Shown here in pieces: positions 1 through 5,041 of a stretch of DNA of 6,076 nt. Position numbers and translations under genes: made by a program. The stretch spans positions 1 through 6,076 of the forward strand of contig CAZBKO010000117.1 in NCBI GenBank assembly GCA_964492545.1. The letters are read 5' to 3'. Each line of letters begins with the position of its first letter. Positions within the stretch are counted from its first letter, which is position 1. The notes under the pieces are model-generated. The model was not told the DNA's origin. It did not search any database and saw nothing but the letters and a program-made list of their open reading frames with translations. This stretch comes from RGIG1934 sp964492545 (GTDB lineage: Bacteria > Bacillota > Clostridia > Lachnospirales > Lachnospiraceae).

Positions 1-504
1 CTGAAGTCCCACATGTGAATCACCCATCTCACCATCAATCTCAGCCTTAGGCACAAGTGCAGCTACAGAGTCGATAATAATAATATCAATGGCTCCAGAG
101 CGAACCATAGTCTCAGTAATCTCCAATGCCTGTTCACCAAAATCAGGCTGTGAAATATATAAATTATCTATATCTACTCCTATATGTCCTGCATATACAG
201 GATCAAGGGCATGTTCAGCATCGATAAAGCCTGCAATACCACCTCGCTTCTGTACTTCTGCTATCATATGTAAAGCAACCGTTGTCTTACCACTTGATTC
301 CGGACCATATACTTCAACAATACGACCTCTTGGAACTCCACCAAGTCCCAGTGCTATATCAAGGCTTAATGAACCTGTAGGAATGGTTTCAATGTTCATG
401 GAACCACCCTTGTCACCAAGCTTCATTACAGAACCCTTACCATGCTGTTTCTCAATCTGTGAAAGAGCAGCGTCCAATGCTTTCATCTTATCATTATTAT
501 CCAT
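1..504 (-). CDS. recA: RecA recombinase, N-terminal 168 codons (runs off the left edge)
   Basis: RecA forms ATP-dependent filaments on single-stranded DNA, drives homologous strand exchange and triggers LexA self-cleavage in the SOS response. The visible 168 residues begin MDNNDKMKALDAALSQIEKQ and contain the Walker A loop GPESSGKTT (about 67-75), the catalytic-glutamate segment DAEHALD (95-101, Glu97 matching E. coli Glu96) and the Walker B strand IIIIDSVAAL (141-150), then the start of loop L1 (EIDGEMGDSHVG). The reading frame is intact to base 1; loop L2 and the C-terminal domain lie outside the window. The start ATG at 504 is preceded by AGAAGGAG at 513-520 with about 8 bases between. It lies downstream of cinA in the same direction, but has its own promoter and a LexA box, so it is probably transcribed separately under SOS control. 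Identity is essentially certain. Confidence 0.98.
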   Translation of the reverse strand, partial: MDNNDKMKALDAALSQIEKQHGKGSVMKLGDKGGSMNIETIPTGSLSLDIALGLGGVPRGRIVEVYGPESSGKTTVALHMIAEVQKRGGIAGFIDAEHALDPVYAGHIGVDIDNLYISQPDFGEQALEITETMVRSGAIDIIIIDSVAALVPKAEIDGEMGDSHVGLQ

Positions 505-523
505 CAATAATTCTCCTTCTGTT

Positions 524-537
524 CGAACCTATGTTCG
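524..537 (-). promoter_or_regulatory. LexA (SOS) box of recA
   Basis: The 14 bases CGAAC-CTAT-GTTCG form a symmetric site with both pentamer half-sites perfect, the form known for LexA/DinR of Bacillus and other Firmicutes (CGAAC-N4-GTTCG). It lies downstream of the proximal recA -10 element, at about +6 to +19 of the predicted start of transcription, and ends 3 bases upstream of the ribosome binding site. A repressor there would block RNA polymerase until RecA-stimulated LexA cleavage. A further GTTC half-site abuts it at 521-524, making the palindrome GTTCGAAC at 521-528. The lexA gene itself is not in the window. Confidence 0.9.
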
Positions 538-549
538 TGTTATGTGTAT

Positions 550-578
550 ATAATATACTATTTTTAATTGTGTGTCAA
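550..578 (-). promoter_or_regulatory. Proximal recA promoter (P1), sigma-A type
   Basis: Read on the minus strand, a perfect -35 box TTGACA (573-578) is followed by exactly 17 bases and a -10 box TATTAT (550-555), five of six matches to TATAAT. Transcription would start near base 543, giving a leader of roughly 39 bases that contains the LexA box and the ribosome binding site. Position and strength fit the main SOS-regulated promoter of recA. Confidence 0.85.
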
Positions 579-641
579 TATTCTCCTATTAAAATTATGA
601 AAGAATTTCACTATACATATACAGGGCGAAATATGTAATAA

Positions 642-675
642 ATAGAACCTATACTCATAATAGCATAGGTTCTAT
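642..675 (-). terminator. Inverted repeat between cinA and recA: possible weak terminator and/or operator
   Basis: Two perfect 11-base arms, ATAGAACCTAT (642-652) and ATAGGTTCTAT (665-675), are separated by 12 bases; beyond one mismatch, two more pairs can form inside. In RNA read through from cinA (stop codon at 688-690) this gives a hairpin followed by UUUAUUAC, which is only a weak U-tract, and the stem has just three G-C pairs. A terminator role for the upstream operon is plausible but not strong. The same DNA overlaps a promoter-like element at 657-685, and the arms share the GAACCTAT word with the recA LexA box, so it may instead, or also, be a protein-binding operator. Confidence 0.55.
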
Positions 676-685
676 ATAGTGTCAA
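657..685 (-). promoter_or_regulatory. Possible distal recA promoter (P2) embedded in the inverted repeat
   Basis: On the minus strand a perfect TTGACA (680-685) begins two bases after the cinA stop codon and is followed by 17 bases and TATTAT (657-662). This is the same -35, spacer length and -10 as the proximal recA promoter. One arm of the inverted repeat fills much of the spacer and the other covers the predicted start of transcription near base 650. A transcript from here would carry only the second arm, so it would not form the hairpin. Its use is inferred from sequence alone; AT-rich intergenic DNA gives some false matches. Confidence 0.5.
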
Positions 686-687
686 CA

Positions 688-1935
688 TTAATTGTATTCA
701 TTTAGTATTGTTCTTCGTAGAAGATTTAATGCCCTTACAGCTGCATTTTCTCTAACATTTTCACGATTACCACTAAAATGATATTTTTCCACTTCAGTGT
801 GTCCATTTAAACAGCATCCAATAAATACTGTTCCCGCAGGTGTTTTTTCCGTACCTCCTGTAGGTCCTGCCACTCCCGTAACTGAAATGCAAGCCTGTGT
901 ACCAGCTGTTTTTGCACCATTGCATGCCATATTTGCCGCAGTTTCCTCACTAACGACACCGTATTTTTCAATTATGTTTCTATCAACGCCAACAAGGTCA
1001 GTCTTTGCTTCATCAGAATATGTTACAAATCCTTTTTCAAATACTTCTGATGAGCCCGGTATGTTTACAAGTTTTGACGCAATTTTACCGCCTGTACATG
1101 ACTCTACTGTAGATACCTTATATCCTTTTTCCTTTAGCATTAATACAACCTTTTCCTCAAGGGTTACAGATTCATCAGAAGTGAAAATAATATCTCCAAA
1201 TCTTTTGTAAAGCTCTTTTTCTACCGGAGCAAGCATATCATATGCTTCGGTTTCATTTTTTGCTGATGCAGTTATTCTTAAATGAACCTCTGATGTCTTA
1301 GCATAAGGAGCAATAGTTGGATTTGTCTGAGTCTCTAACATATCCTTTATCATTTCTGCCGCCTGACTTTCTCCTATTCCAGAAAGCTTTAACATTTTTG
1401 ATCTGATTAATTTATCTGTTTTTTTACTTAAATATTCAAATACCTGATTATTAAACAATGGCTTTAATTCAGATGGTGGTCCCGGAAGCAATATCATGGA
1501 CTTATTGTCTTTTTCCATTATAAGGCCCGGAGCTGTACCATTGGTGTTATGTAACACAATTGCACCTTTTGGAACGTATGCCTGACTAAAATTGCTTTCC
1601 GGAATAAAACTGTAAGGTCCGTTTTCCAAATATTTTTGTACTGACAGCCTAACATTTTCATCGAAATAAAGCTCCATCCCCATTACCTTTGAAGCAATCG
1701 TCTTTGTAATATCATCATTTGTAGGTCCCAAGCCACCTGACATAATTACTATATCTGATCTGTCCAATGCAGTTCTAACGGTTTGTTCCAATCTCTCCGG
1801 ATTATCTCCGACTGTCACCTGATAATATACAGATAAACCTAATGCGGCACACTTTTCAGATAAGAATGCCGCATTCGTATTTACAATATTACCAAGTAGA
1901 ATTTCTGTACCTATAGAAATTAATTCTACTATCAT
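688..1935 (-). CDS. cinA: CinA family protein (MoaB/Mog-like domain plus C-terminal amidase domain)
   Basis: This 415-residue protein has the full two-domain CinA layout. The N-terminal molybdopterin-binding-like domain (about 1-170) starts MIVELISIGTEILLGNIVNT and has the motifs SGGLGPTNDDIT (66-77) and LPGPPSELKP (150-159). A linker leads to the C-terminal CinA domain (about 255-410) with ESCTGGKIASKL (278-289) and the conserved stretch around SVTGVAGPTGG (351-361) followed by PAGTVFIG. In characterised relatives the C-terminal domain deamidates nicotinamide mononucleotide and the N-terminal domain can act as an ADP-ribose pyrophosphatase; both activities are inferred here. The ATG overlaps the pgsA stop by one base (TAATG) and has only a distant AAAGGAA upstream, which suggests translation coupled to pgsA. 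In Streptococcus pneumoniae cinA is cotranscribed with recA during competence; here an inverted repeat and separate recA promoter(s) lie between them. Confidence 0.95.
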   Translation of the reverse strand: MIVELISIGTEILLGNIVNTNAAFLSEKCAALGLSVYYQVTVGDNPERLEQTVRTALDRSDIVIMSGGLGPTNDDITKTIASKVMGMELYFDENVRLSVQKYLENGPYSFIPESNFSQAYVPKGAIVLHNTNGTAPGLIMEKDNKSMILLPGPPSELKPLFNNQVFEYLSKKTDKLIRSKMLKLSGIGESQAAEMIKDMLETQTNPTIAPYAKTSEVHLRITASAKNETEAYDMLAPVEKELYKRFGDIIFTSDESVTLEEKVVLMLKEKGYKVSTVESCTGGKIASKLVNIPGSSEVFEKGFVTYSDEAKTDLVGVDRNIIEKYGVVSEETAANMACNGAKTAGTQACISVTGVAGPTGGTEKTPAGTVFIGCCLNGHTEVEKYHFSGNRENVRENAAVRALNLLRRTILNEYN

Positions 1936-2483
1936 TATTTGTTCATGTTCCTTTCGCTGAGTACGCTTCTATTCTTAACAAGATAATCAACAAGTGAAAT
2001 TATTGTAAGTGCAAGAGATGCATATATAAAAATGTATTCAAGTACTTCAAACCACACAAAATTCCAATCAAGAATAAGCAGTATTGTCATAATCATTTGA
2101 AATGTTGTTTTGTATTTTCCCCACCAGCTGGCTGCTATTACTACTCCATTATCTGCGGCAATTGTTCTAAAACCGCTAATAATAAGCTCTCTGCTAATAA
2201 TTATTATTACTATCCATGTGTATAGCTTATCTCCCATAAGGCAAATCAAAGCCGCACATACCAGCAGTTTATCAGCGAGTGGATCCATAAATTTTCCAAA
2301 ATTGGTTACGAGATTATATTTTCTTGCAATTTTACCATCGAGCATATCTGTCAGACTTGCAACAGCAAATATAGCAACTGCTATATACTTATCAGCCCCG
2401 CCAAATATATTTACGCACATAAATAATACAAACACAGGAATCATGCACGCTCTGAGTAATGTTAATTTATTAGGTAAATTCAT
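1935..2483 (-). CDS. pgsA: CDP-diacylglycerol--glycerol-3-phosphate 3-phosphatidyltransferase
   Basis: PgsA makes phosphatidylglycerophosphate from CDP-diacylglycerol and glycerol-3-phosphate, the committed step to phosphatidylglycerol and cardiolipin in the membrane. The 182-residue protein begins MNLPNKLTLLR and carries the complete CDP-alcohol phosphatidyltransferase signature D-x2-DG-x2-AR-x8-G-x3-D-x3-D at residues 46-71 (Asp46, Asp49, Gly50, Arg54, Gly63, Asp67, Asp71). About five to six hydrophobic segments are visible, near 12-27, 32-46, 72-84, 88-104, 126-142 and 148-170. The start at 2483 is chosen because GGAAAGGTG lies just upstream with normal spacing and family members begin this way. 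An upstream in-frame start at 2567 would add 28 hydrophilic residues and overlap rimO. Another CDP-alcohol transferase (for example a phosphatidylserine or cardiolipin-type enzyme) is possible, but the pgsA-cinA-recA order favours PgsA. Confidence 0.93.
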   Translation of the reverse strand: MNLPNKLTLLRACMIPVFVLFMCVNIFGGADKYIAVAIFAVASLTDMLDGKIARKYNLVTNFGKFMDPLADKLLVCAALICLMGDKLYTWIVIIIISRELIISGFRTIAADNGVVIAASWWGKYKTTFQMIMTILLILDWNFVWFEVLEYIFIYASLALTIISLVDYLVKNRSVLSERNMNK

Positions 2484-2500
2484 AATAACACCTTTCCGTC
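2484..2500 (-). promoter_or_regulatory. Ribosome binding site that fixes the pgsA start
   Basis: The minus strand reads GACGGAAAGGTGTTATT directly before the ATG at 2483. The purine-rich AAAGGTG with about six bases of spacing supports the short pgsA start rather than the upstream in-frame start at 2567 inside rimO. Confidence 0.75.
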
Positions 2501-2506
2501 TATATA

Positions 2507-3832
2507 TCAGACACAAATTTCTCCAATTAAATCGTACTCCAATGCGCCTGTGACTTTGACCTTGCAAAAGTCACCTGACATCATTTCTTCATCAGTTGTT
2601 ATAAATATATTACCATCAATCCCCGGTGAATCCATATAGGTTCTGCCTACATAAGCATTTTCTTCAGGTATTTTTCCTTCTATCATAACAACAAGTTCTT
2701 TTCCTACCATATCTTCTGCCTTATCAAAGGCAATTTCCTGCTGAAGCTCCATTATTTCGTCACGCCTGCTAAATTTGATATCATCATCTATCTGATTATC
2801 AAATTCTGCCGCAGGAGTTCCCTCTTCCGGAGAATACGCAAACACTCCCAGTCTGTCAAACTCAATTTCATCAACAAAACTCATTAATATTTCATGATCC
2901 TCCTGAGTCTCTCCCGGAAATCCCGAAATCAACGTTGTTCGAAGCTTCATATCTGGGATTTCATTGCGAAGCTTACTAATAATAGACGTTATTTCCTGTC
3001 TATTTGTTCTTCGTCCCATCTTCTTCAAAATATTATCACTGGCATGCTGAATTGGCATATCAAGATATTTACAGATTTTCTCTTCATTCTTTATTACTTG
3101 AATTAATTCATCATCCATTTCTTCCGGATAACAATATAGTATTCTTATCCACTGAATTCCACTAATTCTACATAATTTTGTAAGAAGCTCAGGCAATGCT
3201 TTCCTGCCATATAGGTCAATTCCATATCGTGTTGTTTCCTGGGCAACAAGAATTAGCTCTTTTACCCCAGAATTTGCAAGATATTCTGCTTTTTTTACAA
3301 GTGTTTCCATAGGTACACTTCTATATTCGCCTCTTATACTTGGAATTATGCAGTAAGTGCAACGCTTATCGCATCCCTCAGCAATCTTGAGGTGAGCATA
3401 ATGTCCACCCGTAGTAATCACTCGGTCAGATGATACATTAACAAGCCTGTTTAGCTGCTCAAAATAATCCTTTTTCAGACCATTTCTAACATCATTAACT
3501 GCATGTAAAATGCTGTCATAGGAACTTGTACCTATTATGGCATCAACCTCCGGCAGCTGCTGTCTAATCTCATGAGCATATCTTTGTGCAAGACATCCTG
3601 TAACGATAATTCCTTTACAATTACCTTCTGTCTTAAGTCTTCCCATTTCAATGATGGTATTGATGCTCTCTTCCTTGGCGTCATTAATGAAGCAGCATGA
3701 ATTAATCACTATAATATCTGCTTCATTTTCATCATCAGTAAATTCATAGCCTTCAGAATTCAAGAGACCCAGCATTTCCTCTGTATCAACAAGATTCTTA
3801 TCACATCCTAATGAAACAAATAAAATTTTCAT
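2507..3832 (-). CDS. rimO: Ribosomal protein S12 methylthiotransferase RimO
   Basis: RimO is a radical-SAM enzyme with two iron-sulfur clusters that adds a methylthio group to the beta-carbon of the conserved aspartate of ribosomal protein S12 (Asp88 in E. coli). The 441-residue protein starts MKILFVSLGCDKNLVDTEEM. The N-terminal UPF0004/MTTase domain supplies Cys10, Cys46 (INSCCFINDAKEESI) and Cys80 (VTGCLAQRY); the radical-SAM motif CDKRCTYC gives Cys154, Cys158 and Cys161; a TRAM domain covers about 375-441. The text after Cys46 (FINDAKEESI) is RimO-like and unlike MiaB or MtaB, which settles the subgroup. An extra cysteine, Cys47, sits beside the cluster ligand. The ATG has AGAGGAG six bases upstream, and the gene starts 15 bases after rpoZ and ends 23 bases before pgsA. 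Confidence 0.96.
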   Translation of the reverse strand: MKILFVSLGCDKNLVDTEEMLGLLNSEGYEFTDDENEADIIVINSCCFINDAKEESINTIIEMGRLKTEGNCKGIIVTGCLAQRYAHEIRQQLPEVDAIIGTSSYDSILHAVNDVRNGLKKDYFEQLNRLVNVSSDRVITTGGHYAHLKIAEGCDKRCTYCIIPSIRGEYRSVPMETLVKKAEYLANSGVKELILVAQETTRYGIDLYGRKALPELLTKLCRISGIQWIRILYCYPEEMDDELIQVIKNEEKICKYLDMPIQHASDNILKKMGRRTNRQEITSIISKLRNEIPDMKLRTTLISGFPGETQEDHEILMSFVDEIEFDRLGVFAYSPEEGTPAAEFDNQIDDDIKFSRRDEIMELQQEIAFDKAEDMVGKELVVMIEGKIPEENAYVGRTYMDSPGIDGNIFITTDEEMMSGDFCKVKVTGALEYDLIGEICV

Positions 3833-3847
3833 CTGCTACTCCTCTAA

Positions 3848-4090
3848 TTATTCTTCTTCCTCTTCATCGCCTTCAATAGTAACTTTTGACTTATAAAGTT
3901 CTTCTACTGCAACGGAAAGTGGTTTCTTATCCTTAGCGTCAACAAGTGGTTCCTCACCTGCTATAATCTGTCTTGCTCTCTTAGATGTAGCAAGTACTAT
4001 TGAGTATCTGCTCTGTACTACAGGCTGTTCTCCTGGTTCAACGTCGCTGTTAACAACAGCCATTAAATCTGTGTAAGATGGGTGTAACAT
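3848..4090 (-). CDS. rpoZ: DNA-directed RNA polymerase omega subunit
   Basis: Omega is the small RNA polymerase subunit that helps fold and hold beta-prime. The 80-residue product MLHPSYTDLMAVVNS... contains the family core RYSIVLATSKRARQII (28-43), which fits the omega helix pattern R-Y-x-x-V-x-x-x-x-K-R-A-R-Q, and the KPLSVAVEEL segment (56-65) that follows it in Firmicutes. It ends in an acidic tail, DEEEEE (75-80). The start at 4090 is chosen because GGAGG (4096-4100) lies five bases upstream. The in-frame ATG at 4102 overlaps that ribosome binding site, and the extension to 4171 overlaps gmk and is not omega-like. The gene lies 37 bases after gmk, in the usual gmk-rpoZ order, and a GAAA-capped hairpin sits in the gap. 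Confidence 0.93.
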   Translation of the reverse strand: MLHPSYTDLMAVVNSDVEPGEQPVVQSRYSIVLATSKRARQIIAGEEPLVDAKDKKPLSVAVEELYKSKVTIEGDEEEEE

Positions 4091-4102
4091 ATTTTCCTCC
4101 AT
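4091..4102 (-). promoter_or_regulatory. Ribosome binding site that fixes the rpoZ start
   Basis: The minus strand reads ATGGAGGAAAAT before the ATG at 4090. The strong GGAGG core at five-base spacing decides for the 80-residue omega. The alternative ATG at 4102 immediately abuts this core and has no site of its own. Confidence 0.8.
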
Positions 4103-4104
4103 TC

Positions 4105-4120
4105 TGCCATTTTCATGGCA
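4105..4120 (-). other. GAAA-capped intercistronic RNA hairpin between gmk and rpoZ
   Basis: On the minus strand the sequence TGCCAT-GAAA-ATGGCA forms a perfect six-pair stem closed by a GNRA tetraloop. It sits between the gmk stop codon (4128-4130) and the rpoZ ribosome binding site (core at 4096-4100), four bases from the latter. No U-run follows it, so it is not a terminator; the T-run lies on its 5' side. Folding is predicted by eye only; a role in mRNA stability, processing or omega translation is a guess. Confidence 0.5.
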
Positions 4121-4127
4121 TAAAAAA

Positions 4128-4763
4128 TTATTGTTCTGCTGAAAATCTTTTGAGATCTTCTCGTATATCATTAATTAAATTAATATTATTAAATGTTCTG
4201 TTATGTGCACTTTGAATTGTTTCATGCAATACAGTAACACTTTCATCAAGTTTATCATTAACTACCACATAATCGTAGTTCTCTATACCAACTGCCTCCT
4301 CAACTGCTCTTGCAAGTCTGGCATTAATCACATCTATTGTCTCGGTATTTCTACCAACAAGCCTATTCTTAAGCTCCATTGCGCTAGGTGGAAGAATAAA
4401 TATAAGTACACAGTCATTATACATTTCTTTTATCTTCATTGCACCCTGTATCTCAATTTCAAGAATTACATCTTTTCCTTCATTAAGCATACAATCTACA
4501 TATTCCTTAGGCGTTCCATAATAATTATTAACATATTTGGCATATTCAATCAGCTGATTGTTCTTAATCATTTCTTCAAACTGCTCAATGGTCTTGAAAA
4601 AATATTCACGTCCATCACTTTCACCTTCTCTAGGTAATCTTGTGGTGGCTGAAATAGACAACGCATAATTGTCATGTTTATTCATCATTGCCTTCATTAA
4701 AGTGCCTTTTCCAGCGCCTGAAAAGCCTGAAATAATTACAAGCTGACCTTTCTTATTCTGCAT
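4128..4763 (-). CDS. gmk: Guanylate kinase
   Basis: Gmk phosphorylates GMP to GDP with ATP, an essential step towards GTP and dGTP. From the preferred start the protein has 211 residues (MQNKKGQLVIISGFSGAGKG...), close to the usual 205-210. Visible motifs are the P-loop GFSGAGKGT (13-21), the GMP-binding stretch SATTRLPREGE (38-48) continuing to DGREYFF (50-56), YYGTP (81-85), LEIEIQGAMKIK (101-112), the lid region RLVGRNTET (134-142) and YDYVVVND (163-170). The start at 4763 has GGAG with six-base spacing. An alternative ATG at 4787, two bases after the remA stop and with AAGGA upstream, would add eight residues (MNLEMEIS) and cannot be excluded. Gmk is a known target of (p)ppGpp inhibition in Firmicutes; nothing in the sequence tests that here. 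Confidence 0.96.
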   Translation of the reverse strand: MQNKKGQLVIISGFSGAGKGTLMKAMMNKHDNYALSISATTRLPREGESDGREYFFKTIEQFEEMIKNNQLIEYAKYVNNYYGTPKEYVDCMLNEGKDVILEIEIQGAMKIKEMYNDCVLIFILPPSAMELKNRLVGRNTETIDVINARLARAVEEAVGIENYDYVVVNDKLDESVTVLHETIQSAHNRTFNNINLINDIREDLKRFSAEQ

Positions 4764-4775
4764 ACTGATCTCCAT
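4764..4775 (-). promoter_or_regulatory. Ribosome binding site favouring the shorter gmk start
   Basis: The minus strand reads ATGGAGATCAGT before the ATG at 4763, so GGAG lies six bases from the start. The competing site, AAGGA at 4795-4799 before the ATG at 4787, is also acceptable, so this choice is moderate only. Confidence 0.5.
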
Positions 4776-4789
4776 TTCTAAATTCATTA

Positions 4790-5026
4790 TTAGTCCTTAA
4801 ACCTGCTTGCTATAGTATCAGGCATAAGTGCTGACAGTACAATATAATCACAATCCGTTATTATTACAGCCTTGGTCTTACGTCCCTGCGTGGCATCAAC
4901 AATGCTTCCGTCATCCTTTGCATGCTGAATCATTCTCTTAATTGGAGCTGAATCCGGATTGATAATAGAAAGTACTTTGTCAGTATTAATAATGTTTCCA
5001 TATCCAATATTGATTAATTTTCCCAT
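4790..5026 (-). CDS. remA: RemA family DNA-binding regulator (DUF370)
   Basis: RemA of Bacillus subtilis is a small DNA-binding protein that forms ring-like oligomers and activates biofilm matrix and osmoprotection genes. This 78-residue protein has the family landmarks: LINIGYGNIIN (4-14), SIINPDSAPIKRMIQHA (20-36), DATQGRKTKAVIITD (44-58) and VLSALMPDTIASRF (63-76). It is somewhat shorter at the C-terminus than the Bacillus protein as I recall it, and some basic positions read Lys where I recall Arg there. The ATG at 5026 is preceded by AGGAAGG with seven-base spacing. It begins 15 bases after yicC and lies next to gmk, the usual order in Firmicutes. In a clostridial anaerobe its target genes are unknown, so the regulator role is inferred from the family. 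Confidence 0.92.
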   Translation of the reverse strand: MGKLINIGYGNIINTDKVLSIINPDSAPIKRMIQHAKDDGSIVDATQGRKTKAVIITDCDYIVLSALMPDTIASRFKD

Positions 5027-5041
5027 TAATAGACCTTCCTA

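Noticed and set aside
89..553. Plus-strand frame of 154 codons
   Set aside because: It lies antisense to recA and its LexA/promoter region, resembles no protein family, and has no convincing ribosome binding site.
598..610. Small palindrome TGAAA-GAA-TTTCA in the cinA-recA spacer
   Set aside because: Five AT-rich pairs with a three-base loop; too short to distinguish from chance and not a match to any operator I know.
797..1210. Plus-strand frame of 137 codons
   Set aside because: Entirely antisense to the intact C-terminal domain of cinA; composition is that of a mirrored gene.
2484..2567. N-terminal extension of pgsA to a start at 2567
   Set aside because: The 28 extra residues are hydrophilic, overlap rimO by 61 bases, and a good ribosome binding site precedes the ATG at 2483.
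4060..4116. Short out-of-frame reading frame (MKMAEWRK...) overlapping the rpoZ start
   Set aside because: Only 17 codons, no ribosome binding site of its own, and its first codons lie in the hairpin; likely incidental.
4105..4130. Terminator after gmk
   Set aside because: The hairpin has no U-run on its 3' side in either direction; the T-run of the minus strand lies upstream of the stem. rpoZ follows at once.
4091..4171. N-terminal extension of rpoZ to 4171 or 4102
   Set aside because: The extra residues are not omega-like, the longer form overlaps gmk, and the strong GGAGG site serves the ATG at 4090.
4203..4637. Plus-strand frame of 144 codons
   Set aside because: Antisense to gmk, with low-complexity hydrophobic content and no start signals. 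The same applies to the frames at 2110-2553 and 2894-3106.
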